Both the position numbers and the translations under genes were made by a program. A stretch of DNA of 64,000 nt from Chitinolyticbacter albus (GTDB lineage Bacteria; Pseudomonadota; Gammaproteobacteria; Burkholderiales; Chitinibacteraceae), in NCBI RefSeq assembly GCF_024437655.1, contig NZ_JANBVF010000004.1:248001-312000 (forward strand), read 5' to 3'. Of this stretch, positions 61,981 to 64,000 are shown piece after piece. The notes under the pieces are model-generated. The model was not told the origin of the DNA and searched no databases. It saw only the letters and a list, made by a program, of their open reading frames with translations. Positions within the stretch are counted from its first letter, which is position 1, and every line of letters begins with the position of its first letter.

Positions 61981-63411
61981 TTACGTCAGGAACACCGTCG
62001 CCAGCCCCAAAAAGATGAAGAAGCCCATGCTGTCGGTGCTGGCGGTGAGCAGCACGCTGGAACCGTAGGCGGGGTCGCGCCCCAGCTTCTGCATCGTCAT
62101 CGGCACCAGGATGGCGACGAGCGCCGCCACCTGCAAATTGAGCACCATGGCGCCCATCATCACGGCGCCGAGCGCGATCTGGCCGTACAGCGCCCAGGCG
62201 ATCAGCCCCAGCACCGCGCCCCACACCGTGCCGTTCAAGAGGGCGATGCCCAGCTCCTTGATGACGAGCCGGCGCGCGTTGCCGGCGGTGATCTGGCCCA
62301 GTGCCAGGCCACGGATGATCAGCGTCATGGTCTGGGTGCCGGTGTTGCCACCGATGCCGGAGACGATGGGCATCAGCGTGGCCAACGCAACGAGGTGGGC
62401 GATGGTGGTCTCGAACGCGCCGATCACCCGGCTGGCGAGAAAGGCCGTGCAGATATTGAGCGCCAGCCACGGACCGCGGTTTTTGGCTGATTTCCAGATA
62501 CTGGAAAACAGATCCTCTTCCTTCAGGCCGGCGAAGGAGAGCACGTCCGATTCATCGCGGATCACGTCGACCATGTCGTCGACGGTGAGCCGGCCGATCA
62601 CGCGGTGGTTGCTGTCGAGCACCGGCGCCGACACCAGATCGTAGCGCTCGAAGGCGTTGGCGGCGTCATCCACATGCTCGTCCGGGGCGAACACCACCAC
62701 GTCGGTGGCCATCACCTCGGCGACGGTACGCGCCGGAGCGTTCAGCAGCAGGCGCTTCAAGGACAACACGCCCTTGAGCGTGCGTTCGCGGTCGATCACG
62801 AACAGCTTGTCGGTGTTCTTGGGCAGGTTCTGGAAGCGGCGCAGATAGCGCAGCACGGCTTCGAGCGTCACGTCCTGGCGCACGGTGACCATGTCGAAAT
62901 CCATGATCGAGCCGACTTCGTTCTCGCGGTACGAGAGCGCGCTCTGTACCTGGGCGCGTTCATCGTCATCCAGCCCGCCCATGACTTCGGACAGCACGTG
63001 CTCGGGCAGATCGGGCGCGAGGTCCGCCAGTTCATCGGCGTCGAGCGAGCCCGCGGCGGCGACGATCTCGTGGTTCTCCATCGCGTCCAGCAGCGATTCG
63101 CGTACCGCGTCCGATACTTCCAGCAGGATTTCGCCGTCACGCTCGGTGCGCACCAGCTCCCATACCGTCAGCCGGTCGGGCAGCGGCAGCGCTTCGAGCA
63201 AATCGGCGATGTCGGCCGAGTGCAGGCGCTCGAGCTTGACGGAGAGTTCGGCCAGGTTCTGCTTGTGCACCAGCTGCTCGACGAGGTCATGCTTGGGCAT
63301 GTCCTGCCGGTGCACCATGCCCTCGACCAGCTTGTGTCGCGCCAACAGGCGTTGCACCTGGGCCAGCGTGTCCTGGAAGTTTTCCTGGGTCTTGCGCGTG
63401 GTGGTGGTCAT
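61981..63411 (-). CDS. mgtE: magnesium transporter MgtE
   Basis: 476 aa. N-terminal MgtE domain (ADLLEALPLPDRLTVWEL), CBS pair (residues about 160-280), then five transmembrane helices including GGNTGTQTMTLIIRGLALGQ. Imports Mg2+ and is gated by its CBS domains. Divergent from corA, another Mg2+ channel. Confidence 0.95.
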   Translation of the reverse strand: MTTTTRKTQENFQDTLAQVQRLLARHKLVEGMVHRQDMPKHDLVEQLVHKQNLAELSVKLERLHSADIADLLEALPLPDRLTVWELVRTERDGEILLEVSDAVRESLLDAMENHEIVAAAGSLDADELADLAPDLPEHVLSEVMGGLDDDERAQVQSALSYRENEVGSIMDFDMVTVRQDVTLEAVLRYLRRFQNLPKNTDKLFVIDRERTLKGVLSLKRLLLNAPARTVAEVMATDVVVFAPDEHVDDAANAFERYDLVSAPVLDSNHRVIGRLTVDDMVDVIRDESDVLSFAGLKEEDLFSSIWKSAKNRGPWLALNICTAFLASRVIGAFETTIAHLVALATLMPIVSGIGGNTGTQTMTLIIRGLALGQITAGNARRLVIKELGIALLNGTVWGAVLGLIAWALYGQIALGAVMMGAMVLNLQVAALVAILVPMTMQKLGRDPAYGSSVLLTASTDSMGFFIFLGLATVFLT

Positions 63412-63525
63412 GGCGTTTTCCGCTCTGCTATCGGGCTGGGGCCAGCCGGAACCTGGCCGTATGGCGGGCCGGCGAGGCTGCCCGCGTGGCAGCCTAGCAC
63501 GGCTGTGTGATGTGAATGAACGGCT

Positions 63526-63793
63526 AGAACCTGTTCATGGTCTTTTCGCGCCAGCGTTTGCGAGAGTGCCGATCGCGAGCAAGGCACGCGCTGCGCCGTG
63601 GTACGGGTACCCTCAGCGGCTTGTCACGCCGCGCGTGATCGGCAATGTCGCAAGCTCGAAGGGCTGCGCCGTAAAACGGTCATTCACTGCGTTGCATGCC
63701 TTGCCAATAACGCCGTTATTGGCTGCGTCCTGCGCCTTGTGCCTGACCGTTTTACGGGGCAGCGCTGGAGCGAAAAGATCATGAACAGGTTCT
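63526..63793. mobile_element. 268-bp MITE-like element with nested palindromes
   Basis: Terminal inverted repeats of 31 bases match at 29 positions: AGAACCTGTTCATG... (63526-63556) and ...CATGAACAGGTTCT (63763-63793). Inside, a 20-base inverted repeat (GCTGCGCCGTAAAACGGTCA at 63663-63682 against 63744-63763, one mismatch) flanks a central near-perfect palindrome (GCCAATAACG-C-CGTTATTGGC, 63703-63723). There is no protein frame. The structure is that of a non-autonomous miniature element; the target duplication could not be resolved. Confidence 0.6.
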
Positions 63794-63819
63794 TACAAGG
63801 CAACGCATCGCGATTCCCT

Positions 63820-63825
63820 TATAAT
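63820..63825 (+). promoter_or_regulatory. -10 element of corA promoter
   Basis: TATAAT at 63820-63825, 37 bases before the corA start. No matching -35 at 17 bases; the region upstream is the end of the MITE-like element. Confidence 0.45.
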
Positions 63826-63862
63826 CGCGCGGCCTGCCCCATCCTGCCGTCCGAGGTGCTCC

Positions 63863-64000
63863 ATGCTTGCTGCGTTCGTTCTCGCCGAAGGGCGTCTGCG
63901 CCAGATTCCGGTGACGACGGCGGCCGAGCTCGCGCAGCCTTCGGTGGTGTGGGTCGATCTGGTCGATCCGACCGACGACGAGCGTGAGCTGGTGCAGGCG
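63863..64000 (+). CDS. corA: CorA-type magnesium/cobalt transporter, N-terminal end (partial)
   Basis: 46 codons to the window edge. MLAAFVLAEGRLRQIPVTTA then WVDLVDPTDDERELVQ is the usual cytoplasmic N-terminus of CorA. The membrane part and GMN signature lie outside. Divergent from mgtE. Confidence 0.75.
   Translation, partial: MLAAFVLAEGRLRQIPVTTAAELAQPSVVWVDLVDPTDDERELVQA

Noticed and set aside
1-64000. CRISPR array, rRNA operon, prophage or integrase
   Set aside because: No regularly spaced repeats, rRNA segments or phage genes were seen.

Overview
The window comes from a GC-rich betaproteobacterium, most likely of the Neisseriales/Chromobacteriaceae type. I infer this from the dciA-M23-secA order, the caa3-like cytochrome oxidase cluster with a ctaG/DUF2970/DUF2909/SURF1 layout, a tripartite Emr-type pump, PEP-CTERM proteins, and codon use throughout. 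No database search was possible, so all names rest on motifs, length and context.

Layout. 1-150: 3' end of hslU. 191-679: a PEP-CTERM exported protein. 1191-7793 (minus strand): a probable iron operon, transcribed from imelysin through di-heme oxidoreductase, second imelysin, DUF1513 protein and siderophore-esterase-like lipoprotein to a ChaN-like lipoprotein; Fur-box-like sites lie near both ends. 7924-8629: Nudix hydrolase and YkgJ-type cysteine-cluster protein. 8832-16174: a tightly overlapping operon of two DUF2298 multi-pass membrane paralogs, a GT2 polyprenyl-phosphate-type glycosyltransferase, a flippase-like UPF0104 membrane protein and a FAD amine-oxidase-like enzyme, possibly a surface or lipid glycan pathway. 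16236-23561: YidB, succinate-semialdehyde dehydrogenase, UppP, DciA, an M23 peptidase and SecA, followed by an initiator tRNA-fMet gene.

23863-32717: a complete cytochrome c oxidase biogenesis block (DUF2189, CoxB-cytochrome c fusion, CoxA, small assembly protein, CtaG, DUF2970, CoxC, DUF2909, SURF1, exported protein, CtaA, CtaB). 32783-37087 (minus): a second iron-uptake operon (DUF3325, DUF3649, PepSY protein, TonB-dependent receptor) behind a Fur-box-like site. 37184-42200: amidase, patatin-like protein, AraC regulator, Ohr and an exported alpha/beta hydrolase. 42367: RsuA. 43331-44737: two related, AT-richer PEP-CTERM genes. 44830-46490: remnants of a GntR regulator and a uracil-DNA glycosylase around a C45-type acyltransferase. 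46544-51523: MarR regulator (predicted leaderless) with an OMF/HlyD/DHA2-MFS efflux system. 51805-55308: DUF1304, NAD-binding epimerase-like protein, LysR regulator, an AT-rich orphan gene and a broken second copy of the lysR 3' end. 55345-64000: erythromycin-esterase-like lipoprotein, S4 protein, COG2509-type FAD protein, a membrane protein bracketed by a perfect 75-bp inverted repeat, TrhO, MgtE, a 268-bp MITE-like nested palindrome, and the start of corA.

The strongest unexplained signals are the double-DUF2298 operon, the duplicated lysR 3' end around an AT-rich orphan gene, the perfect 75-bp inverted repeats, the MITE-like element, an orphan intrinsic terminator between uppP and dciA, and the predicted leaderless marR promoter. 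I saw no CRISPR array, transposase gene, integrase or rRNA gene.
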